NCBI RefSeq assembly: GCF_009911795.1
Contig: NZ_CP047898.1
Span: 558,001 to 622,000 of the forward strand
DNA: 64,000 nt
Direction of reading: 5' to 3'
From: Pseudarthrobacter psychrotolerans
GTDB taxonomy: Bacteria; Actinomycetota; Actinomycetes; Actinomycetales; Micrococcaceae
The position numbers and the translations under genes were made by a program. Shown piece by piece: positions 10,989-19,200 of this stretch (its first letter is position 1; the number at the start of each line of letters is the position of its first letter). Below the pieces are notes generated by a model. It was not told where the DNA came from, ran no database searches, and saw only the letters and a list, made by a program, of their open reading frames with translations.

Positions 10989-11602
10989 GGGAAGAAGACG
11001 CACTGAAGTATCCGGCCGCCGTCGGGGATTCACGCCCGGCGCGGCATACCAGCACCACCCGCGTTCCCGCGGGTTTGCAGCCAGGCCAGCTGGTTGTGGC
11101 CAGGAACCGGAAATGGAACGGAAAAGCCCACTGGGTGGTCCCGGGACGGTATCTCGGGGAAGACCGGCACGGCTGGTGGATCTTCCAGGGAACCAATGAA
11201 TTCTGTTCGCGCCCGGGCGCTGCCTTTTACACAGCGTCCGACGCCGTGCTGCTGGTGCCGCGGTCCGGAGACTGGGTTGCCACGTTCTACGACGACGCCC
11301 ATCCCAGCGGCGTCAGGGTCTACGTTGACCTCGCCGTCGCCCACGAGTGGACGGACATCCGGCCGGCGGTCACCGAGTTCCATGTGATCGACATGGACCT
11401 GGACGTGATCCGCATGGCCGGCCGGGGCGTCTTTATCGATGACCAGGACGAGTTCGCCGACCACCGCATCGCCATGAATTACCCGGACCGGCTGGTGGAT
11501 GACATCCAGGCCGCCGCGGATGAGCTTTATCAGGCCGTCAAGGCAGAGCACGCACCATTCGACGGAACGGACGTCGAATGGTTCACGAAGGGACGGTCAT
11601 GA
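10985..11602 (+). CDS. DUF402 domain-containing protein
   Basis: 205 residues starting at GTG 10985, overlapping the dxs stop by 4 bases. The DUF402 core is visible: GWWIFQGTNEFC, then VYVDLA, FHVIDMDLDVIRMAGRGVFIDDQDEFADHR. DUF402 proteins include nucleoside di/triphosphate phosphatases (Ntdp-like) with acidic metal-binding residues such as the DxDxD-like DMDLDV and DDQDE clusters seen here, but the exact substrate is unknown. The tight overlap with dxs and with the next gene indicates one co-translated unit. Confidence 0.8.
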   Translation: MREEDALKYPAAVGDSRPARHTSTTRVPAGLQPGQLVVARNRKWNGKAHWVVPGRYLGEDRHGWWIFQGTNEFCSRPGAAFYTASDAVLLVPRSGDWVATFYDDAHPSGVRVYVDLAVAHEWTDIRPAVTEFHVIDMDLDVIRMAGRGVFIDDQDEFADHRIAMNYPDRLVDDIQAAADELYQAVKAEHAPFDGTDVEWFTKGRS

Positions 11603-12159
11603 GCGGAATCATCAGGGTCTACAAACGGGACGACGAAGGAATACTGCACTTCCGTGAGGGCTGGTTCGACGAGGACTACAGCCAGTTTGTGATGAACTAC
11701 GGCGTAGTTGGGCACCAGAGCAAAACCGAAGAGACCGACGTGGCTGATGCAGCTGCGGTGGAGGGCCTCATGGATGCCTTCGCCGTGCAGTGCGCAGAGG
11801 ACGGCTTCGCCGAAATCCCCGACGAGGACCAGTTCTGGGTGGTGGCGCAGTTTGCCCTCAAAACCAAGGAGGGTACCGACCGCGACCGCTACCTTGAGGA
11901 AAAGGCGAGAGACGCCCTCATCAGCCACCTCGCCTGGCGCGGCCTGGGAACCGTGGAACGCTCGGAGTTCAGCGACTACAAACTGAACATCTTCTGCCTG
12001 TGCCCCGACGCGAACAAGGCCGTCAGCGCCATCAAGGTCTGCAGCCGCGGCGAAGACCTCGACTTCACCAAGCTCAGCATCGGCGCTGCGCCCTTCAGCG
12101 AACCGGACAACTTCAGACTCAAACACTCCGCGAAGCCTGCCAACACCTTCAGCCTCTAG
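11599..12159 (+). CDS. conserved hypothetical protein
   Basis: 186 residues starting at ATG 11599, which overlaps the DUF402 stop (ATGA). I do not recognise the family. It begins MSGIIRVYKRDDEGILHFREGW, looks soluble and acidic, and the second half contains LAWRGLGTVERSEFSDYKLNIFCLCPD, suggestive of a small alpha/beta domain. No signal peptide or membrane segment is seen. The coupling to DUF402 suggests a shared function; nothing more can be said. Confidence 0.72.
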   Translation: MSGIIRVYKRDDEGILHFREGWFDEDYSQFVMNYGVVGHQSKTEETDVADAAAVEGLMDAFAVQCAEDGFAEIPDEDQFWVVAQFALKTKEGTDRDRYLEEKARDALISHLAWRGLGTVERSEFSDYKLNIFCLCPDANKAVSAIKVCSRGEDLDFTKLSIGAAPFSEPDNFRLKHSAKPANTFSL

Positions 12160-12171
12160 AGGGGAATTTCC

Positions 12172-13149
12172 ATGCCTGACTACCGACGCCTGGGAAACTC
12201 CGGGCTGACCGTCTCCGTAGTGGGGCTCGGCTGCAACAACCTGGGCCGTGCCAACACGGTGACCGAATCGCAGGCGGGGACTGACGCCGTCGTCCATGCC
12301 GCCCTCGACGCCGGCGTGACGCTTTTCGACGTCGCCGACAACTACGGGCGCGAGCCCGGACTCAGCGAGACTATGCTGGGCAAGGCGCTGGCCGGCAAGC
12401 GGGATGATGTTCTGGTGGCCACCAAGTTCGGCATGGACGTCCGGGGTGCCAACGGGAACGACTTTGGGGCCCGGGGGTCCCGGCGCTACATTGTCCGGGC
12501 AGTGGAGGCCTCGCTGCGGCGGCTGGGCACGGACTGGATCGACCTTTACCAGTTCCACACCCCCGACCCCCTGACTCCCATCGAGGAGACGCTGAGCGCC
12601 CTCGATGACCTGGTCACCGGCGGCAAGGTCCGCTACATCGGACACTCCAACCGCGCCGGCTGGCAGATTGCCGAGGCCGAATTTGTGGCCAGGGCCGCCG
12701 GCGGCACGCGGTTCATCTCCACCCAGAACCACTACAACCTCCTGGACCGTCGCGCCGAGCAGGAGGTCACGCCGGCTGCCGAGGCGTACGGTATCGGGGT
12801 TCTGCCCTATTTCCCGCTGGCCAACGGCCTGCTGACGGGCAAGTATTCGCCGGGCACCGCTCCCGCCGGCTCGAGGTTGAGCCATACACGCACCAACATG
12901 GTGCACGACGCCGACTGGGACCAGCTCCAGCGTTTCAGTTCCTTCGCGGCAGTTCGCGACCTGACCGAGATCCAGGTGGCCTTCTCCTGGCTCGCGGCCC
13001 AGCCTGCCGTCAGCAGCGTGATCGCCGGAGCCACCAGGCCGGAGCAGATCCGCGAAAATGCGGCCGCAGTTGCCTGGGTGCCGTCGCCGGCGGAGCTCGC
13101 GGAACTGGATGCGATCTTCCCGAAGGTCCCCCAAGTGGCACTCTTTTAG
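12172..13149 (+). CDS. aldo/keto reductase
   Basis: A 325-residue NADPH-dependent oxidoreductase of the AKR superfamily, closest in pattern to the YajO/Kv-beta-like group (MPDYRRLGNSGLTVSVVGLGCNN). Catalytic tetrad residues are visible: Asp in FDVADNYG, Tyr in the same motif, Lys in VLVATKFGM and His in LYQFHTPDP. The C-terminal cofactor region includes SSVIAGATRPEQIRENA. RBS GAGGGG lies 9 bases before the ATG. The next gene begins 12 bases downstream on the same strand. The substrate is not predictable. Confidence 0.9.
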   Translation: MPDYRRLGNSGLTVSVVGLGCNNLGRANTVTESQAGTDAVVHAALDAGVTLFDVADNYGREPGLSETMLGKALAGKRDDVLVATKFGMDVRGANGNDFGARGSRRYIVRAVEASLRRLGTDWIDLYQFHTPDPLTPIEETLSALDDLVTGGKVRYIGHSNRAGWQIAEAEFVARAAGGTRFISTQNHYNLLDRRAEQEVTPAAEAYGIGVLPYFPLANGLLTGKYSPGTAPAGSRLSHTRTNMVHDADWDQLQRFSSFAAVRDLTEIQVAFSWLAAQPAVSSVIAGATRPEQIRENAAAVAWVPSPAELAELDAIFPKVPQVALF

Positions 13150-13161
13150 GAATCCCCGCCG

Positions 13162-14186
13162 ATGACCAGGCTGCTGCTGGACGTGGATACCGGGATCGAC
13201 GACGCCCTGGCGCTGGCCTATCTGGCGTCCTTGCCGGAGGTGGAGTTCGTGGCCGTGACGGCGTCCCCGGGGAACGTGGAAGCCCGCCAGGTGGCGAGCA
13301 ACACCCTAGCGCTGCTGGAACTGTGCGGCCGGCCCAACGTGGAGGTCGCCGTCGGCGCCCTGGTCCCGTTGGGCATTCCGCTGGTGACGACGCCGGAAAC
13401 CCACGGTCCGCAGGGGCTGGGACACGCAGTCCTGCCCCGCCGTCGGGCGCGGTGTCGGCACGGCACGCCGCCGACGTCTGGGTGGAGGCCGCCCGCGCCC
13501 AGCCGGGGGAGCTCACAGCCCTGATCACGGCCCCGCTGACCAATTTCGCCCTCGCCATCCGGCGTGAACCCAGGCTGCCCGAACTGCTGGGGCGTGTGGT
13601 CATCATGGGCGGAAGTTTCTTTCACCAGGGGAACACCACACCCACGGCAGAGTGGAACACGCACGTTGATCCGCACGCGGCCAAGGAAGTCTATGCCGCG
13701 TACCGGGGCCTGCCGGCGGACCGGCTACCCATCGTCTGCTCCCTGGACACCACGGAGCGGATGGAGATGCGGCCGGAGCATGTGCGGCGGCTGGCCGCGG
13801 CGGCAGGCTGCGCCGTGGAGGAACTCGTGCTGCCGGAACAGCCCGAGGGGCTCAGGAGCACCTCGGATAACACCCTGGTGCGGCACCTGTCCGACGCGCT
13901 GCGCTTCTACTTCGAGTTCCACCGGCACTATGACCAGGGCTACCTTGCGCACGTCCACGACTTTTTCGCCGCCGGTGTGGCGGCAGGCACCCTGGATTAC
14001 AGCACCCGGCCGGCCACGGTGGACGTGGAGGTCGAGTCCGCCTTGCTGATGGGGACCACCGTGGCGGACTACCGGAACCTGTGGAACCAGCCGCACAATG
14101 CCCGGATCGTTTCCGAGAACAACCCGGCGCAGGCGTTCGATGAACTGGTGGGTTCCCTCGGGCGCCTGGCCCGCAGGGTCGGCTGA
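13162..14186 (+). CDS. inosine/uridine-preferring nucleoside hydrolase family protein (1-base deletion)
   Basis: Cleaves N-glycosidic bonds of nucleosides. The Ca2+-binding N-terminal motif DVDTGIDDALAL is intact, followed by TAPLTNFALAI, VIMGGSF and the substrate loop EWNTHVDPHAAKEV. As written the frame breaks at the CCCC run 13435-13438; one added C gives AVLPPPSGAVSARHAADVWVEAAR and 341 residues, within the family's usual length. It follows the aldo/keto reductase by 12 bases, probably the same transcript. Substrate preference (purine, pyrimidine or other riboside) is undetermined. Confidence 0.85.
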
Positions 14187-14195
14187 GACCCAGTC

Positions 14196-15620
14196 CTACA
14201 GCGGGACGTCTGCCGGCACCTCAACGTCCAGGGCGAGCAGAGCGTTCTCCACCACTTCCGTCAGGGCCGGGTGGATCCAGTACGGGCCCCGCGCGAGCTG
14301 GTGGACAGCTACGTCAGTGGCCATTGCCTGGACCAGTGGCTGGATCAGGAGCGAGGCCTCGTGGCCCATGATGTGCGCGCCGAGCAGCCGGCCGGTGGAG
14401 CGTTCCGCCACAAGCTTGACCACACCTTCTTCGTCCTCCATGGCCCAGCCATACGCGGTTGAGCCGTAGTCCTGGACTGCGGTGACAATGTCCGCCCCTG
14501 CTGCGGCCTGCTCCCGGGCGGCATCCTCAGTCAGGCCCACGGAGGCCACCTGCGGATTGCTGAACACCGCAAACGGCACCGCGGTGCAGTCGATGGTCCG
14601 GAGCCGGTCGGGGTGTTCCAGGTTGTGCGCCACTACCCGGGCCTCCCGGTTGGCGACGTGTTTGAGCTGGTAGCTGTTGGCGATGTCGCCCAAAGCATAG
14701 ACACCGTCAACGGGCATGCCGCCGGCGAGGACCCTGAGGTTCGCGTCCACGGACAGGGTTTGGTCCCCAGCCAGGTCAAAGCCGGCGGCGTCCACTCCGA
14801 GCCGGTCCGTGTTCGGCACCCGCCCGGTGGCCATCAGGACGATGTCCGCCGCGACCCGCAGCTGTTTGCCGTCGCCGTCCGCGAACACCACGGTGACGCT
14901 GCCGTCGCGGTTGTCCTCCACTGCCTGGAGCGAGAAGCCAAGCCTCAGCTTCCAGCGGTCGGCCGCCGCCGCGGCGAAGCGCCCGGCGATTTCGGCGTCG
15001 TTCCCGCGCAGCAGCCGCTGCGAACGGTTCACCTGGGTCACCTCGGCCCCGAAACCGTGGAACACTGCAGCGAACTCGGCGGCGATGTACCCGCAGCCAA
15101 CCACCACCACCCGTTCGGGCGGGCCATCGATGCGCATCACGGTATCCGAGGTATGCACCTGCGGCAGGCCGATCCCCGGCACGTCGGAGAGCACGGCCCG
15201 GGAACCTGCGGCCACCACCACCCGGTCCGCGGTGAGCTCCACGCCGGACTCAGTGCTGAGCGTCCGTGGACCGGTGAACCGGACGTGCTCCTGGTACAGG
15301 TCCACATGGGCCAGTTCATCGGCCCGGTACCGCCGGCCGGCCTCGGAAACCGCGTCTATCCGGCCAAAGATCCTGTCCCGCAGTTCGTTCCAGCGCACCT
15401 TGTCCCGGCTCAGGTCCACGCCCAGCCGGGCGGCCTCCCTGGGCGCGGCGGCCAAGGAGGCCGGGTAGACAAACATCTTCGTGGGGATGCAGCCGACGTT
15501 CAGGCACGTGCCGCCGAACACGCCGCCGTCGATCATGGCTACCTTCCTGTCGTCCCAGAACGGGGTGATCAGCGAATTGCCGGATCCGGATCCGATGATG
15601 GCCAGGTCGTAGTGGGGCAT
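14196..15620 (-). CDS. mtr: mycothione reductase
   Basis: A flavoprotein disulfide reductase that reduces mycothiol disulfide with NADPH, keeping the actinobacterial thiol pool reduced. 474 residues: FAD loop LAIIGSGSGN, redox-active disulfide Cys39/Cys44 in GGTCLNVGCIPTK, NAD(P) domain VVVGCGYIAAEFA, second FAD motif VYALGDIANSYQLKH, and the catalytic C-terminal WIHPALTEVVE (His450, Glu455). The short N-terminus and GSGSGN loop are typical of mycothione rather than glutathione reductases. Convergent with the nucleoside hydrolase gene, 9 bases apart. Confidence 0.92.
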   Translation of the reverse strand: MPHYDLAIIGSGSGNSLITPFWDDRKVAMIDGGVFGGTCLNVGCIPTKMFVYPASLAAAPREAARLGVDLSRDKVRWNELRDRIFGRIDAVSEAGRRYRADELAHVDLYQEHVRFTGPRTLSTESGVELTADRVVVAAGSRAVLSDVPGIGLPQVHTSDTVMRIDGPPERVVVVGCGYIAAEFAAVFHGFGAEVTQVNRSQRLLRGNDAEIAGRFAAAAADRWKLRLGFSLQAVEDNRDGSVTVVFADGDGKQLRVAADIVLMATGRVPNTDRLGVDAAGFDLAGDQTLSVDANLRVLAGGMPVDGVYALGDIANSYQLKHVANREARVVAHNLEHPDRLRTIDCTAVPFAVFSNPQVASVGLTEDAAREQAAAGADIVTAVQDYGSTAYGWAMEDEEGVVKLVAERSTGRLLGAHIMGHEASLLIQPLVQAMATDVAVHQLARGPYWIHPALTEVVENALLALDVEVPADVPL

Positions 15621-15753
15621 TTGTGCCTTTCGGAAGGTCAGCAGGGCGGCAGCGGCTTGCGCGCCTACTCCCCATCGAACGGCCGGGTTACTGCGCCGGT
15701 GGCTCCGTGCAGCTGGTCTTCCCCATAGTCAAATCCGGTGGGACGATGCCCCT

Positions 15754-15975
15754 ATGAGTGACAAACACGAAGAAGACCTGCGGGACGGGAGGCCGCATCA
15801 GCACGCGCATGCAGCAGCGCCAACCACCCAGCAGATGCGAACTGTCGGGCAGCGGCGGCGGGCAGCGGAGGAGAAGCTGGAACACCACCTCGAGGAAGCA
15901 CGCCACAAAGGTGAACACGACACCACCCACCGGGAAGAGGCAACGGTAGACTGGTCGGCGGACCGGCCGGCGTAG
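15754..15975 (+). CDS. small charged hypothetical protein
   Basis: 73 residues, highly charged and His-rich (HKHEED-like N-terminus, HQHAHAA, a Gln/Arg/Glu helix and HHLEEARHKGEHD). Start ATG 15754; no strong RBS, only a GGTGGGA stretch about 12 bases upstream. No membrane segment or known domain. It lies alone between divergent mtr and the ECF transporter genes. It could be a genuine small protein or a chance open frame in GC-rich DNA. Confidence 0.42.
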   Translation: MSDKHEEDLRDGRPHQHAHAAAPTTQQMRTVGQRRRAAEEKLEHHLEEARHKGEHDTTHREEATVDWSADRPA

Positions 15976-15986
15976 ACGCCCCGGCT

Positions 15987-16036
15987 GCCGCCGAGGTGAC
16001 ATAGGCGGCGTTCCGCACCGCCCGGGCCATCCGGGC
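15987..16036 (+). other. two consecutive stem-loops in the ecfS leader
   Basis: Inverted repeats GCCGCC (15987-15992)/GGCGGC (16004-16009) and GCCCGG (16020-16025)/CCGGGC (16031-16036) lie between the small ORF and the transporter start at 16067. No T-tract follows. They might terminate the upstream ORF or form part of a regulated 5' leader; they do not match TPP, cobalamin or FMN riboswitch cores that I know. Confidence 0.35.
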
Positions 16037-16066
16037 GCCACAGCCTGCATCCCCAGAAGGAACGCC

Positions 16067-16914
16067 ATGTCATCGCTCACGCTGCCGCCGCAAACGCCGG
16101 CCACCGCCCGCAACCGCCGACTGCTGGAAATCCTCGGAGCCGTGGCCATCGCCGGCACGTACATCTACCTGGTCCTGAACCAGCCCGCGGACATCACCGG
16201 TGGCCCGGGCAGCGCCTCGGCCCTGATCGCCCTGTCCGGCTTCCTCGTGGGCGCCGTACTGCTGATCATCGGCGTCCTGCCCACGCTGCCCGTCTCCACG
16301 CTGGTGCTGATCCCGGTGGCCCTGGTGTTGAACATTGTCCTGGGACAGTTCGTCGGCAGCACGTTGGTGCCGTTCTACCTCGACGCCATCGGCACCGTTC
16401 TGATCGCCGTTCTCGCCGGTCCCGCCGCCGGGGCCGCGACTGGTGCCCTCAGCAGCATTGTCTGGTCCTTCTTCAACCCCACTGTCCTGCCCTTCGCCGC
16501 CGGCGCGGCCCTGATCGGCTGCCTGGCGGGCTTCGCCGCCCGATATGGCCTGTTCCGGCGCTTCTACCTGGCCCCGGTGGCGGGTTTCCTGGCCGGCATC
16601 ATCGGCGGCGTGGTCTCCGCCCCGTAGCCGCTTTCGTCTTCGGCGGCACTTCCGGCCTCGCCACCGGCGCCATCGTCAGCGCCTTCCGCTCCATGGGGGA
16701 CAGCCTGCTCGCCGCCATCACCAAGCAAGCCCTGATCTCGGACCCCATGGACAAGGCCATCGTCTTTACGCTCGTAGCCGTCCTGGTCTACGCGCTCCCT
16801 CGCCGCACGCGCCTGCAGTTCCCCTTTGTCCGGCACTACCGCGTGCTGGCAGGCAAATCCGCCGACCAGCCCACCGGCCATTCAACTGCCCACTCAACCG
16901 GCCAGGACGCCTGA
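16067..16914 (+). CDS. ECF transporter substrate-specificity (S) component-like membrane protein (1-base deletion)
   Basis: A hydrophobic protein of 282 residues after correction with about six or seven membrane spans, including LVPFYLDAIGTVLIAVLAGPAAGAATGALSS-type helices resembling ECF S components. As written it stops at 16624-16626 (GCC CCG TAG). One added C at the CCCC run 16620-16623 gives SAPVAAFVFGGTSGLATGAI and continues to TGA 16912-16914. Start ATG 16067, with AGAAGGAA as RBS. It is followed after 10 bases by the T component and then the ATPase, so a dedicated transporter is encoded. The substrate (vitamin, metal or nucleobase-related) is unknown. Confidence 0.78.
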
Positions 16915-16924
16915 CCCGCCGCCG

Positions 16925-17668
16925 ATGCGCCTTCACCCCCTGACGTCGCTGGCGGCCGCGGGCAGCACGGCAGTGATGACGACGGCGGCCGCCAGCTGGC
17001 CGCTGTCCCTCACCGTGATCGCCGCGGCCGTGGGCTTGTCGGTCGCCGGGGGAGCGGCGCGCCGGATGCTGCCGGTGGCGGCGGTCATCCTGGTTCCGCT
17101 GGCGCTGTCGCTATTGTTCCTGCACGGGCTGTTCTTTCCTGAGGGCACCACTGTGCTGGCGCAGTGGGGACCGGCGCGTGTCACAGCACAAGGCCTGCAG
17201 TTTGCGCTCGAGCGGACGGCGCAGCTTTCCGCGGCCGTGCTCGTGCTGCTGCTGTGTTCCTTCACTATCAGCGTTCCGGACCTGGTGGCTGCCCTGTCCG
17301 ACCGCGGCGTCAACGCGCGGTTCGCGTTTGTGCTCGCCTCCACCTTGACGCTGCTGCCGGCCATCAGCTCACGGCTGGGGCGGATCCGGCAGGCCCAGGA
17401 AGCGCGTGGCCTGGTGATCAGGCCCGGAATTCCTGGGCGTGCTGCCGCGTTCCGATGGCAGGCGGTACCCTTGGTGCTGTCCCTCGTGGAGGAAGCAGGC
17501 ACCCGCGCGGCGGCCCTGCAGGCCCGCGGTTTCGGGAGTGCCGGTCCGATCACCAGTTACCGTCAGGTGCAGGATTCTCCAGTCCAGCGGTGGGTGCGCC
17601 TGGTCTTGTTGCTGGCGGCGCTGGCGGCCATCGCCGCCCGTCTCTGGCAGCCGACGGCGGGTACTTAG
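16925..17668 (+). CDS. ecfT: ECF transporter T component (energy-coupling transmembrane protein)
   Basis: A 247-residue membrane scaffold that links S component and ATPases. Hydrophobic segments span residues about 10-30, 33-65 and 85-115; the cytoplasmic coupling helices carry the two EcfT-type motifs, seen as AQEARG and ALQARGFG (Ala-Arg-Gly signatures). Start ATG 16925 after the S-component stop; reading further upstream overlaps that gene. Two bases separate its stop from the ATPase start, so translation is coupled. Confidence 0.88.
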   Translation: MRLHPLTSLAAAGSTAVMTTAAASWPLSLTVIAAAVGLSVAGGAARRMLPVAAVILVPLALSLLFLHGLFFPEGTTVLAQWGPARVTAQGLQFALERTAQLSAAVLVLLLCSFTISVPDLVAALSDRGVNARFAFVLASTLTLLPAISSRLGRIRQAQEARGLVIRPGIPGRAAAFRWQAVPLVLSLVEEAGTRAAALQARGFGSAGPITSYRQVQDSPVQRWVRLVLLLAALAAIAARLWQPTAGT

Positions 17669-17670
17669 CA

Positions 17671-19200
17671 ATGGTGCAAACCCCACCTCCGGCGCTGGCT
17701 GCCGGCATCGAAAGATTCGTCTTCCCCGCCGAAGCGGAACCCGTCCTGGCGGGCATGATGCTGACCTTTGCCCCAGCGACGCTGACGGCGGTCCTGGGCG
17801 GTTCCGGCAGTGGCAAGTCAACTCTGGGACGCCTCCTCGCCGGCTGGTTGCTGCCCGGCGGCGGCGGGACGCTCACGGGCTTTCTTGAGCTCGCCGGCAC
17901 TCGCGTCCGGTTCACCGGAACAGCTGCCGATCCGCGGATCGATCCCGGCAGCTGGGGCCGCCAGGTGGGCTTTGTGCCGCAGGATCCCGCTGCCGCGTTG
18001 TCCACGGTCCGGGCCACGGTGGCCGAGGAACTGGCCTTTGGACTGGAAAATGCGGGGGTTGACCGTGAGAGTATGGCCAGCGCCGTCCGGCACACAGCAG
18101 CCCTGACAGGCCTGGCCCATCTGCTGGACCGGGATCCCGCCACGCTTTCCGGTGGTCAGCTGCGCCGCCTGGCCATCGGCTGCGCGGTCATTCAGCGTCC
18201 CGCAGTTCTCGTTATGGACGAGCCCTTCGCCTCCCTCGACACGGACGGAGCCGAAGTCCTCGCTGCCCTGGTGCGGAACCTCGTACAGGACGGCACCGCC
18301 GTCGTGATCCTGAGCCAGCGGGCCGATGCCTTCCTGCACAACGCCGACACGTGGCTGGTCCTTGCCGGCGGTACCGTAGCTGCGTCCGGCACGCCTGCAG
18401 AAGTTGTGGCTGACGGGGCGCTTGAAATGGCGGGCGTGGTCCGGCCCCGCCCGGTTAAAGGTCTCCGGACGCCGGCAGAAAAAGGCCAACCATCCGCCGT
18501 CGGCAGTCCGCCGGCGTTGGAACTGCGTGACGTCTCGTTCACGTACCGGCTGACGCAGTGCAGAGGCTGGTTCAAGGCACAACCGGGACCGCCGGCCGAC
18601 CCGGTCCTGCACGGACTCAGCCTGACCGTCAGACCCGGCGAGATCCTGGCGGTGGCAGGTTCCAACGGCGCCGGAAAGTCCACGCTGCTGAGGCACCTCA
18701 ACGGCTTGCTCCAACCAACAGCAGGCAGCGTGCTGGTCAACGGGCGGAACATCAGCGGGGACCCTGCGGGACGGGTGGCCCACGACGTTGGGCTCCTCTT
18801 CCAGCAGCCCAGGGACCAGCTGTTTGAACGGACCGTGGAACGGGAAGTACGTTTCGGACTCGAGCGCCACGGTCCAGCGGCGGACCAGACGGTGCAGCAC
18901 GCCCTCGCCGCCGTTGGCCTGGAGCACCTTGCCGGACGGCACCCGGCGGAACTGCCGGCGTCCCAGCAGCGCCTGTTGGCCCTGGCGACAGTACTGGCAC
19001 GGCGTCCCTCAGTCCTTGCCCTGGACGAGCCGACGATTGCCCTGGACGGCCACGGGCTGGCCCGGCTGGACGAGGTGGTACGCAGCACGACGGCGGAGGG
19101 CACCGCCGTCGTGCTGGTTACTCACGACCTGGACTACGCCCGGTCCATTGCGCACCGGCTGGTGCGCCTCGATGACGGCCGTCTGCTACCCGCGGACTGA
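17671..19200 (+). CDS. ECF transporter double ABC ATPase (EcfA-EcfA' fusion)
   Basis: A 509-residue protein with two ABC domains in one chain. Domain 1: Walker A GGSGSGKST, signature LSGGQLRRLA, Walker B VLVMDEPF. Domain 2: Walker A GSNGAGKST, Q-loop LLFQQP, Walker B VLALDEPT and H-switch VTHDLD. Domain 2 has LPASQQRLLALA where LSGGQ is expected, a degenerate signature. Start ATG 17671, 2 bases after ecfT. It powers the S/T module upstream. Its last 15 bases overlap the convergent beta-oxidation gene. The fused layout is common for ECF modules in actinobacteria. Confidence 0.92.
   Translation: MVQTPPPALAAGIERFVFPAEAEPVLAGMMLTFAPATLTAVLGGSGSGKSTLGRLLAGWLLPGGGGTLTGFLELAGTRVRFTGTAADPRIDPGSWGRQVGFVPQDPAAALSTVRATVAEELAFGLENAGVDRESMASAVRHTAALTGLAHLLDRDPATLSGGQLRRLAIGCAVIQRPAVLVMDEPFASLDTDGAEVLAALVRNLVQDGTAVVILSQRADAFLHNADTWLVLAGGTVAASGTPAEVVADGALEMAGVVRPRPVKGLRTPAEKGQPSAVGSPPALELRDVSFTYRLTQCRGWFKAQPGPPADPVLHGLSLTVRPGEILAVAGSNGAGKSTLLRHLNGLLQPTAGSVLVNGRNISGDPAGRVAHDVGLLFQQPRDQLFERTVEREVRFGLERHGPAADQTVQHALAAVGLEHLAGRHPAELPASQQRLLALATVLARRPSVLALDEPTIALDGHGLARLDEVVRSTTAEGTAVVLVTHDLDYARSIAHRLVRLDDGRLLPAD

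Noticed and set aside
15976..16066. Known vitamin riboswitch before the ECF transporter
   Set aside because: I could not find TPP, cobalamin or FMN core sequences; only two short stem-loops are present.
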